From the NCBI GenBank assembly GCA_016199325.1, contig JACQGW010000396.1:1-6682 (forward strand): a DNA stretch of 6,682 bases. The letters run 5' to 3'. The position numbers and the translations under genes were made by a program. This DNA comes from Chloroflexota bacterium (GTDB lineage Bacteria; Chloroflexota; Dehalococcoidia; JACQGW01). Positions 1 to 5,592 of the stretch are shown one piece after another. Within the stretch, counting starts at the first letter, position 1. The number at the start of each line of letters is the position of its first letter. The notes under the pieces were generated by a model that was not told the origin of the DNA, did no database searches, and saw nothing but the letters and a program-made list of their open reading frames with translations.

Positions 1-1067
1 GCCATCCGTTCAATCCGTTCCCCGAATCCGTTGACAGCCGCCGTCACCCCGGCAGGCGGCGCGCCGAGGGCTACCAGGCTGGTCAGAACGGCGAAGAGGC
101 CCAGGGCGGGAGCGCCGGGAAACGGCGTCATCTGCTCGAAGTTCGACAGGAAGCCGTCGAACAGGGATAGCCACGGGTCGGCGCCCTGAAACGGCTGTAC
201 GAGCGCACGGAGGCCGCGCCCGATGCCGCTCCCGGCATTCGCCTGCTCGACTTGATCGAGGGAGAGCGCCTGGATCGTCAAACCGGGGTCGCACCAGGTG
301 TCCCGATCGTTCCGCGGGTACATCGCCTCGCGTAGCACCTGTGATCGCACGTCGGCGAAGCCGCGCGTCGCCTCGAATCGGAGATAGGGAAGCCAGAGCA
401 CGGCGGCGAGCCCGACGGCGATGAGGATCGGCAGCGGCCGGATCGGCGGTCGGTAGAGCAGCCACGCGACCCCCAGAACCGCGACGGCCGGCGCCAGCTC
501 CATGAAGACGTACATGCCCGCAGCCCAGGTCGCAATGGCGGCGGCAGCGAAGCTCGGATTCCGCTGCTGGACCCAGCGAACGATCCAGTAGACCATCCAC
601 ACAAAGAAGAAAGGATGCCCCCGAGGCCAGAGCGAACCCGCGAAGTACAGGCCGGTGCCTGAGAGCCCGTAGAACAGGACCGACAGGGCCGCGCAGCGCA
701 TGCCGAAACAGGCTCGGACGAGCAGGAGCAGGCCGACCAGGGTTCCAACGTAGAGAAGGCCGCCGCCGACGAATTCATACAGCCGGGGATCCCTGAACAG
801 GAGCACCCCCGGGGCCAGCAGCCAGCTCGTGCCGGGCGGGATGAACGAGCCGAAGCCGCTCAGGGTGCCCCGATCCGGGACGACGCCCTGGCTCACGAGC
901 GCGTGGGCGCTGAGGATCGGCGACACGAGGTCGAACGTCGGCGTTCTCGCCCGCCACCCTTGAATCGCGAGCGCCAGGCCGGCGGCGGCGACCACCAGGA
1001 CGACCGCCGCCGCGCGGACCGACGGATGGCGAATCACCGGCGTCGCCACAACCCGCCTGCCGAGCAC
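1..1067 (-). CDS. Polytopic membrane protein, function unknown, C-terminus beyond the left edge (possible GT-C glycosyltransferase-like fold)
   Basis: The frame stays open from about 1139 to base 1 with no stop, so the C-terminus is missing; at least 355 residues are visible from the GTG at 1067. It encodes about seven hydrophobic segments: residues 19-35 (AAAVVLVVAAAGLALAI), then LLYVGTLVGLLLLV, ALSVLFYGLSGTGLYFAG, PFFFVWMVYWIVRWV, a long one around MYVFMELAPAVAAVLGVAWLLY, ILIAVGLAAVLWLPYL and LGLFAVLTSLVALGA. The first non-membrane loop carries Asp46 in PTFDLVSPILSAHALVSQG, followed by SFIPPGTSWLLAPGVLLF. This layout recalls GT-C-fold (ArnT/PMT-like) transferases, where an acidic residue in the first external loop is catalytic, but that link is inference. 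The start is uncertain: GTG 1067 lacks a good ribosome site, TTG 1127 is an alternative, and an ATG at 1141 is out of frame. The hydrophobic pattern makes the frame secure; the function is not. Confidence 0.72.
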   Translation of the reverse strand, partial: MLGRRVVATPVIRHPSVRAAAVVLVVAAAGLALAIQGWRARTPTFDLVSPILSAHALVSQGVVPDRGTLSGFGSFIPPGTSWLLAPGVLLFRDPRLYEFVGGGLLYVGTLVGLLLLVRACFGMRCAALSVLFYGLSGTGLYFAGSLWPRGHPFFFVWMVYWIVRWVQQRNPSFAAAAIATWAAGMYVFMELAPAVAVLGVAWLLYRPPIRPLPILIAVGLAAVLWLPYLRFEATRGFADVRSQVLREAMYPRNDRDTWCDPGLTIQALSLDQVEQANAGSGIGRGLRALVQPFQGADPWLSLFDGFLSNFEQMTPFPGAPALGLFAVLTSLVALGAPPAGVTAAVNGFGERIERM

Positions 1068-1183
1068 GACGGGTTGCCGTGGTCTGTGGGAGGGCGCGCG
1101 AGGTTGCGGCGCGATGGCGCGGCACAACAGGCTGGCGACATGCAGGCTGTCCTACGCGGCGGTGTCGTCGTCCGGCGGTGGGC

Positions 1184-1192
1184 ATTATGGCA
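1184..1192 (-). promoter_or_regulatory. Possible extended -10 promoter for the leftward membrane gene
   Basis: Read on the minus strand, the sequence is TGCCATAAT: a TGn extension directly before CATAAT, one mismatch from the TATAAT consensus. It stands out in a GC-rich gap and points toward the membrane gene. No convincing -35 lies 16-18 bp upstream, which is tolerable for an extended -10. Transcription would start near 1177. The motif is seen; its use is inferred. Confidence 0.35.
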
Positions 1193-1340
1193 CAGGAATC
1201 AGGCCTCATGCCAGCGGTCTTGACGACCGAGGGTCGGCCATGGTCGAATGGTCGTGAGAGTTCAGGCAAACACGACGTCGGGCGCCCGCATCTGCAGGGA
1301 GGAGAGCCGCAGCAACCGACCGGCGCCGACACGATGCCCA

Positions 1341-1347
1341 GGAAGGA
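1341..1347 (+). promoter_or_regulatory. Ribosome binding site that decides the lipoprotein start
   Basis: GGAAGGA ends 8 bases before the ATG at 1356, within a purine-rich run. It selects this ATG over the in-frame ATG at 1248, and the choice places a normal lipoprotein signal peptide at the N-terminus. Confidence 0.65.
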
Positions 1348-1355
1348 AGAAGGGG

Positions 1356-2681
1356 ATGGACAGGAGAGGGCGGTCCGAGAGCGCAGCCTCACACCCAGCG
1401 TCCGGTGCTCGGCGTGCCGTGGCCGGCGTCCTGCTGGCGGTGATTCTCGCCGCCTGCGCCGACTCCGCGGCGTCGGTGGTGCCGACGAGCACTCTCGCGA
1501 TGCCGACGGCTGTTGCGAGCATGGCGGCTGCGGCGCCGAGTCGCCCGCCCGGAGGCTCGTCTCCGCAGGCCAGGAACCCTCTGGCACAGGTTCCGGTGTG
1601 CCCGGACCTTGCCACACCGCTCTTCACCACGATCCCGATGCGTCTGGAGGACTTCCGAGCGTTCCGTCCCCTCGGGTTCGTCTCGCCGCCGATTCACGTC
1701 TTCCCGGCAAAGCACTCCAGCTTTGCGCTGGCGCTGCCAGGCGAGCCGCCGCCGCGACGGCCCGTCTACCTGCCCGGCGACGTCTGGGTGATCGAGATCA
1801 CCTGGACCGAGTACGTCGGGCTGAACAAGACAGGATATGGACTCACGTTCTACCCGTGTCGGGAGCTCAAGGCGTATTTCGGGCACCTCTCGTCACTATC
1901 CGACCGGTTGCTGCAGGAAGCGAAGACCGGGGATGTGCGGTGCAATCCCCCGTATCAGACGGGTGGGACGACCGTCAAGGGATGTCGGAGTGTCGTGTCA
2001 TTGCGCGCCGGCGCCGGGGAGGTGGCCGGTTTCTCGGGCGATGCCGCGGGCGTCGACTTCGGCGCCGTCGACTACCGGATCCCGCCCCTCGGCTTTGCCG
2101 AGCCGGCGCACTACATGCGGGAGATGCTCCACTACGTTTCGCCGGTTGGTTACTTCACGCCCGAGGCGCGGGCGTTGTTCGAGACGAGGCTGGCAAGCTA
2201 CGACGGCGCGGTCCGCCGCACTGCCGAGCCCATCGCCGGTGCCTACATGCAGGACCTGCCGGGAACGGCCCAGGGAAACTGGTTTCCGCCCGACGTCAAT
2301 CTGTCCATCCCGTTTCAGCAGCCGGACGCCTTCCTCGCCCTGGTACACGACTACGTCAGCCCCACCCAGCCGGTCTTCTCCGTCGGCAACGCAGTCAAAG
2401 GTCTGCCGGCTGGCATTTACAGCTTCACGCCCGAGCCGGAGGGGAAAGTCAACCGGGACTTCAGCCAGGTGACGGCAGACGGCACGGTCTACTGCTACGA
2501 CCGCTTTCTCTCCGGCCGGACGGTCGGGGGCCTGAACCTGGGCAATCCCCGCGGCATCATTCTGCTCTCGATGCCGACGGCGGTCACGCTGCGCATCGAG
2601 AAACGGGGATCGGCGGGAACCACCTGTAGCGGCACGGTGCCCTGGGCGTTCTCGCCTGATGCGGCAACGTTTGAGCGGTGA
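1356..2681 (+). CDS. Lipoprotein with a degenerate M23/lysostaphin-like (duplicated hybrid motif) domain
   Basis: 441 residues. The N-terminus is a lipoprotein signal: basic R19-R20, a hydrophobic stretch VAGVLLAVILAAC, and a lipobox LAAC with Cys34 as the predicted lipidated residue. A flexible Pro/Thr/Ala/Ser linker follows to about residue 70. The mature domain has GFVSPPIHVFPAKH (107-120), AYFGHLSSLSD around His177, LRAGAGEVAGFSG (216-228) followed by VDFGAVDYR, and GTAQGNWF (303-310). The order of a GH[LM]SS motif, then AG.v.G.sG, resembles M23 metallopeptidases, whose next element is normally HxH; here that place is VDFGA, so zinc hydrolysis is unlikely. Such proteins are found as conserved hypotheticals, from my recollection of the GTAQGNWF-type motif. 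It is probably an outer-surface or periplasm-facing binding protein. Its partner and role are unknown, and nothing ties it to the downstream operon. The coding frame is secure; the fold assignment is inference. Confidence 0.82.
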   Translation: MDRRGRSESAASHPASGARRAVAGVLLAVILAACADSAASVVPTSTLAMPTAVASMAAAAPSRPPGGSSPQARNPLAQVPVCPDLATPLFTTIPMRLEDFRAFRPLGFVSPPIHVFPAKHSSFALALPGEPPPRRPVYLPGDVWVIEITWTEYVGLNKTGYGLTFYPCRELKAYFGHLSSLSDRLLQEAKTGDVRCNPPYQTGGTTVKGCRSVVSLRAGAGEVAGFSGDAAGVDFGAVDYRIPPLGFAEPAHYMREMLHYVSPVGYFTPEARALFETRLASYDGAVRRTAEPIAGAYMQDLPGTAQGNWFPPDVNLSIPFQQPDAFLALVHDYVSPTQPVFSVGNAVKGLPAGIYSFTPEPEGKVNRDFSQVTADGTVYCYDRFLSGRTVGGLNLGNPRGIILLSMPTAVTLRIEKRGSAGTTCSGTVPWAFSPDAATFER

Positions 2682-2694
2682 GGACGGTGATTTA

Positions 2695-2726
2695 CGGTCG
2701 CCCAGCGTGACCGACATGCGACTTTT
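2695..2726 (+). terminator. Weak candidate hairpin after the lipoprotein gene
   Basis: CGGTCGC and GTGACCG (2695-2713) can form a 7-bp stem with one G-U pair and a 5-base loop, 13 bases after the stop codon. The only T-run (TTTT, 2723-2726) begins 10 bases after the stem, so it is not a canonical intrinsic terminator. It may be an mRNA end-protecting hairpin or chance. Confidence 0.22.
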
Positions 2727-2763
2727 CTGCAGTCCCGCGCACACCGTCCCGCGGCCCCGTTGG

Positions 2764-2792
2764 TTGACAGGGCCGTTCGGCGGTGGTACAAT
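2764..2792 (+). promoter_or_regulatory. Near-consensus sigma70 promoter of the lacI-type/hyuBA operon
   Basis: A perfect -35 hexamer TTGACA (2764-2769) and -10 TACAAT (2787-2792, one mismatch) are separated by exactly 17 bp. Transcription should begin at about 2799, the first bases of the palindrome. This position excludes the upstream in-frame GTG at 2783 as the repressor start. It is the best promoter match in the window and the unit downstream of it is co-oriented, so it probably drives all three genes. Confidence 0.82.
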
Positions 2793-2797
2793 CGCCC

Positions 2798-2823
2798 CGT
2801 TCACGTGTGCGCACACGTGAACG
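2798..2823. promoter_or_regulatory. 26-bp perfect palindrome, probable operator of the LacI-family repressor
   Basis: The left arm CGTTCACGTGTGC is followed with no spacer by its exact reverse complement. The symmetry centre lies between 2810 and 2811 on a GC step. The core GTGTGCGCACAC has the even-spaced GC-centred form of ideal LacI-family operators. The site starts where transcription is predicted to start and ends 31 bases before the repressor start codon, so a bound dimer would block the promoter. Each arm also contains the self-complementary hexamer CACGTG. The palindrome is seen directly; that the adjacent repressor binds it is inference from position and family. Confidence 0.82.
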
Positions 2824-2854
2824 ATCAACAGGAAGGGGCGAGGGACACGCCGGC

Positions 2855-3871
2855 GTGGGACGACCAGGACGTGTGACCATCCACGACATCGCCCGCGAGG
2901 CGGGGGTCTCCCACACGACCGTCTCCCGGGCGCTCAACGACAAGGGCGAGCTCGACCCCGAGACGCGCGCCCGCGTGCGCGCCGTCGCCGAGCGCCTCCG
3001 GTACACACCCAGCTCCGTCGCGCGGGCGCTCGCCTCCGGCCGCACCAGGACCCTCGGCGTGCTCATCACCGACAACGCCAGCCCCACCTTCGCTGAGGCG
3101 CTCCGCGGCGTCGAGGAGGTCGCCAACGCGGCCGGCTTCGGCCTCCTCCTCTGCAACTCGGCCGATTCCCAGGACCAGGCCCTCCGCTGCCTCGCCATGC
3201 TCATGGCGAACCGGGTCGATGGGATCCTCGTCACGCCGGTCCAGACTGATCAGCGCGATCTCACACTGCTCCGGCAGTCGGGGATCCCTTTTGTCCTCCT
3301 CTTCCGGCACTTCGCCGACGTCGTCGCCGATTGCGTCGTGACCGACAGCGTCGAAGGCGGCCTTCTGGCCACCGGCCACCTGCTCGACCTCGGCCACCGG
3401 CGTGTCGGGCACATCGGCGGCCCGCCTCACATCTCGACCGCCCAGGAGCGGCTCGCCGGCTATCGCCGGGCGCTGGCGAAGCGGGATCTGCCCTTCGACG
3501 AGACGCTGGTGGCGAGTGCGGCGTTCTCCGTGGCGGGAGGCCATCAGGCGGCACTGGCGCTTCTCGATCGGCCCGACCGGCCCACGTCCATCTTCGCCGC
3601 GACCGACCTTCAGGCCATCGGCGTGCTCAAGGCGGCGAGGACGCTGGGGCTGCGGATCCCCGACGACCTGCCGCTGGTCGGCGGCGACGACATCGAGCTC
3701 GCCGAGTTCCTCGAAGTGCCGCTGACGACGTTTCACCAGCCCTCGCGCGCCATCGGCGCTCGCGGCGCCGAGCTGCTCCTCGCCAGGATCCAGGGCGAGG
3801 CCGGCGAGCCCCGCCGGGTGATCTTCGCACCAAGGCTCATCATCAGGAGGTCTTCAGGTTGCAAGGGGTAA
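2855..3871 (+). CDS. LacI-family transcriptional repressor
   Basis: 338 residues from GTG 2855, the normal family length. The N-terminal helix-turn-helix is residues 7-28 (VTIHDIAREAGVS then HTTVSRALN as recognition helix). The hinge helix is SSVARALAS (53-61), preceded by YTP as in the family's Y-x-P pattern. Residues from about 66 form the periplasmic-binding-protein-like effector domain, with LGHRRVGHIGGP (179-190), Arg199 in QERLAGYR, ATDLQAIGVL (Asp251 at the usual effector-contact position) and LTTFHQP near the end. GTG 2855 is chosen because it lies downstream of the predicted transcription start, has AGGG 10 bases before it, and gives the usual short lead into the HTH; GTG 2873 is a less likely alternative. 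It is the first gene of the unit and shares 13 bases with hyuB, so it probably represses itself and hyuBA through the palindrome. The ligand is unknown; a small substrate or product of the hydantoinase-type pathway is the natural guess. Confidence 0.93.
   Translation: MGRPGRVTIHDIAREAGVSHTTVSRALNDKGELDPETRARVRAVAERLRYTPSSVARALASGRTRTLGVLITDNASPTFAEALRGVEEVANAAGFGLLLCNSADSQDQALRCLAMLMANRVDGILVTPVQTDQRDLTLLRQSGIPFVLLFRHFADVVADCVVTDSVEGGLLATGHLLDLGHRRVGHIGGPPHISTAQERLAGYRRALAKRDLPFDETLVASAAFSVAGGHQAALALLDRPDRPTSIFAATDLQAIGVLKAARTLGLRIPDDLPLVGGDDIELAEFLEVPLTTFHQPSRAIGARGAELLLARIQGEAGEPRRVIFAPRLIIRRSSGCKG
3845..3850 (+). promoter_or_regulatory. Ribosome binding site that fixes the TTG start of hyuB
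   Basis: A perfect AGGAGG sits inside the end of the repressor gene, 8 bases before TTG 3859. There is no ATG or GTG in frame near the expected N-terminus, and the family's opening motif (DPIKFEVIRNAL) begins 8 residues later, so this site decides the start. Confidence 0.8.
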
Positions 3872-5592
3872 GAACCCAGGTCGATCCCATCAAGTTCGAG
3901 GTCATTCGCAACGCCCTCGTCGAAGCGACCGAGGAGATGGCCGCCGCCCTGCGGCGGAGCGCCTACTCGACCAACATCAAGACCAGGGCCGATTTCTCCT
4001 CCGCCTTCTTCGACCGCGAGCTTCGCGTCGTCGCCCAGGCGTTTGCCCAGGCGAACCATCTCGGCTCGCTCGTCCAGTCGGTGCCGCGGGCGATCCGGGC
4101 CTACGGGCCGGAGAATCTGGGGCCGGGCGACGCCATTCTCGCCAACGACCCCTATCTGGGCGGCGTCCATCTCAACGACATCTGCCTGATCTCCCCCGTC
4201 TACTACAACGGCGAGCTCTTCGGCTACGTCGCCAACATCGCCCACCACGTCGACGTCGGCGGCGGCGCTCCAGCTTCGATCGGCGCCTTTCAGGAGGTCT
4301 ACCAGGAGGGCGTCATCATCCCCCCGGTGAAGATCGTCCAGGCGGGGACCATCGCCAACGACATCTTCCGGTTGGTGGTCGCCCAGATCCGCTCCAAGCG
4401 TGAGACGGCCGGAGACCTGCGGGCGCAGATGGCCGCCAACAACACCGGAGCCCGGCGGCTGATCTCACTCCTCGATCGGTTGGGCACCGAGACGGTCAAC
4501 GCCTACATCGACGAGCTGATCGCGTACACCGAGCGCCGGACGCGCGTCGACCTGGCCCGACTGCCGCGGGGCACCTTCACCGCCGACGGCTATCTCGACA
4601 GCGACGGCTTCACCGACCAGCCCGTGCATCTCGTCGCGAAGGTCGTCGTCGACGACGACGGCGTGCTCTTCGACATGACCGGCTCCGACCCGCAGCGGCG
4701 GGCGCCGGTGAACTCCACCTACGCCATGACCTACTCGGCCTGCGCCTACGTCCTCAAGTGCCTGCTCGATCCCGACCTGCCCGTGAACTACGGCTTCTAC
4801 CGCCTGGTCCGCATGGTCGCGCCGGAGGGCACGGTCGTGAACGTCCGCTCCCCCGCCGCGGTCGTCGGCGGCTGGGAGACCCACACGCGCCTGGTCGAGG
4901 TCATGCTGAAGGCGCTGGCGGCCGCCGTCCCCGACCGGGTCCCGGCCGGCACCAAGGCGATGATCTGCCACGCCGGCTTCGGCGGCGCCGACCCGCGCAC
5001 GGGCGAGTACTACTGCTTCCTGGAGACGCTGGCCGGCGGCTACGGCGGCCGGGCGAAGCTCGACGGCCCCGACGCGGTCCAGGTCCACGGCCAGAACACC
5101 GAGAACGCGCCCGTCGAGGAGACCGAGATGAACTATCCGGTTCGGATCGCCCGCTACGAGCTCGTCGACGATTCGGAAGGGGCGGGCAGGCAGCGCGGTG
5201 GGCTCGGCCTGCGGCGGGACTACTTCTTCCCCGACCATGACCCATCCTTTACCGTGCTGGCCGACCGCGACCGCTGGGGGCCCTACGGCCTCTTCGGCGG
5301 GCTGCCCGGCCGCAAGGCGAGCTATCTGCTCGTCCGCGGCGGCGAGACCGTCGAGCTGGGCTCCAAGGTGACGGTGCAGCTCCAGCCGGGCGATCTCGTG
5401 AGCTACCGCACTTGCGGCGGCGGCGGCTACGGTCCGCCCCAGGAGCGCGACCCGCAGATGACGCTGCGGGACGTTCGAGAGGGGAAGGTCTCGCCGGAGC
5501 GGGCGCGGGAGGCCTACGGTGTCGCCGTCGATACCCGGGCCTGGGCCGTCGACGAGGCGGAGACGGCGAAACTCCGGAGAGGTGACAACTGA
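3859..5592 (+). CDS. hyuB: Hydantoinase B/oxoprolinase family protein (HyuB subunit)
   Basis: 577 residues from TTG 3859, normal for the family. HyuB works with HyuA in ATP-dependent opening of five-membered cyclic amides (N-methylhydantoin, 5-substituted hydantoins, 5-oxoproline); related pairs are parts of acetone and acetophenone carboxylases. Visible family signatures are DPIKFEVIRNALVEATEEM (9-27), the NDPYLGGVHLND block (96-107), AHHVDVGG (128-135) with clustered His/Asp likely to bind metal, SKRETAGDLRAQMAANNTG, FDMTGSDPQ, and the glycine-rich tail CGGGGYGPPQERDP (519 on) followed by DVREGKVSPERAREAYGV. No frameshift or missing block is apparent. The start lies inside the repressor gene, and the stop overlaps the hyuA ATG, so the three are probably translated in a coupled way. 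The protein is expected in the cytoplasm. The sequence does not tell which substrate it uses. Confidence 0.95.
   Translation: MQGVRTQVDPIKFEVIRNALVEATEEMAAALRRSAYSTNIKTRADFSSAFFDRELRVVAQAFAQANHLGSLVQSVPRAIRAYGPENLGPGDAILANDPYLGGVHLNDICLISPVYYNGELFGYVANIAHHVDVGGGAPASIGAFQEVYQEGVIIPPVKIVQAGTIANDIFRLVVAQIRSKRETAGDLRAQMAANNTGARRLISLLDRLGTETVNAYIDELIAYTERRTRVDLARLPRGTFTADGYLDSDGFTDQPVHLVAKVVVDDDGVLFDMTGSDPQRRAPVNSTYAMTYSACAYVLKCLLDPDLPVNYGFYRLVRMVAPEGTVVNVRSPAAVVGGWETHTRLVEVMLKALAAAVPDRVPAGTKAMICHAGFGGADPRTGEYYCFLETLAGGYGGRAKLDGPDAVQVHGQNTENAPVEETEMNYPVRIARYELVDDSEGAGRQRGGLGLRRDYFFPDHDPSFTVLADRDRWGPYGLFGGLPGRKASYLLVRGGETVELGSKVTVQLQPGDLVSYRTCGGGGYGPPQERDPQMTLRDVREGKVSPERAREAYGVAVDTRAWAVDEAETAKLRRGDN
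5576..5585 (+). promoter_or_regulatory. Ribosome binding site of hyuA inside the end of hyuB
   Basis: GGAGAGGTGA ends 6 bases before ATG 5592. With the TGATG stop/start overlap, it supports coupled translation at a near 1:1 subunit ratio. Confidence 0.65.

Larger units (their letters stand above)
1068..1355. other. Divergent intergenic region between the membrane gene and the lipoprotein gene
   Basis: I see no convincing gene here. On the minus strand it holds the possible extended -10 (1192-1184), an AGGA (1153-1150) and an out-of-frame ATG (1141). On the plus strand it holds a weak TTGACG-N18-TCGAAT (1220-1249) that I would not call a promoter alone. There are several short inverted repeats: CGACC-GAG-GGTCG (1224-1236), GTCGTG/CACGAC (1251-1256 with 1271-1276), CGACGTCG (1273-1280) and CGGGCGCCCG (1279-1288). 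A strong purine run GGGAGGAG (1297-1304) has no start codon at a suitable distance. A reading frame open from 1248 into the lipoprotein gives an Arg-rich, unconvincing N-terminal extension. Confidence 0.5.

Noticed and set aside
1220..1249. TTGACG-N18-TCGAAT as promoter of the lipoprotein gene
   Set aside because: The -10 match is poor and the spacing is off the optimum. It is not distinguishable from chance without transcript data.
1263..1329. Fragments resembling glycine riboswitch modules (CAGGCAAA, GGAGAG, GGCGCCGA)
   Set aside because: The elements are in the wrong order for one aptamer and the matching upstream and downstream halves are missing. The downstream gene is not a glycine-related gene. 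An Rfam RF00504 covariance search with a significant hit would reverse this.
10..1617. Other minus-strand open frames over the membrane gene and intergenic region (10-600, 278-778, 775-1617)
   Set aside because: Their products are Arg/Ser/Pro-rich and not hydrophobic. The remaining frame gives a clean series of transmembrane segments over the same DNA.
1079..2629. Long plus-strand open frame of 516 codons overlapping the lipoprotein gene
   Set aside because: Its product is Arg/Gly/Pro-rich with no domain, signal or membrane pattern, typical of a GC-rich shadow frame. The competing frame has a ribosome site, a lipobox and conserved-looking motifs.
2783..2854. GTG 2783 (and GTG 2807) as the repressor start, giving up to 24 extra residues
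   Set aside because: These codons overlap the -10 region or the palindrome and lie before or almost at the predicted transcription start. The added residues are Arg-rich and not typical before the LacI helix-turn-helix.
2825..3736. Antisense open frame opposite the repressor (303 codons)
   Set aside because: It lies entirely under a recognised gene, has biased composition and no recognisable motif. Strong GC at third positions keeps antisense frames open.
3331..3858. Upstream extension of the hyuB frame by 176 codons
   Set aside because: It overlaps the repressor's effector domain, which is clearly coding in another frame. The extension is low-complexity Arg/Pro/Ala and has no family similarity.
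4642..4659. 18-bp perfect palindrome (GTC x3 then GAC x3) inside hyuB
   Set aside because: It follows from a Val-Val-Val-Asp-Asp-Asp coding run with the preferred GTC and GAC codons, so it needs no regulatory explanation.
4465..5238. Antisense open frame opposite hyuB (257 codons)
   Set aside because: It is a shadow of hyuB with Val/Gly/Ala/Asp-rich low-complexity product and no ribosome site or motif.
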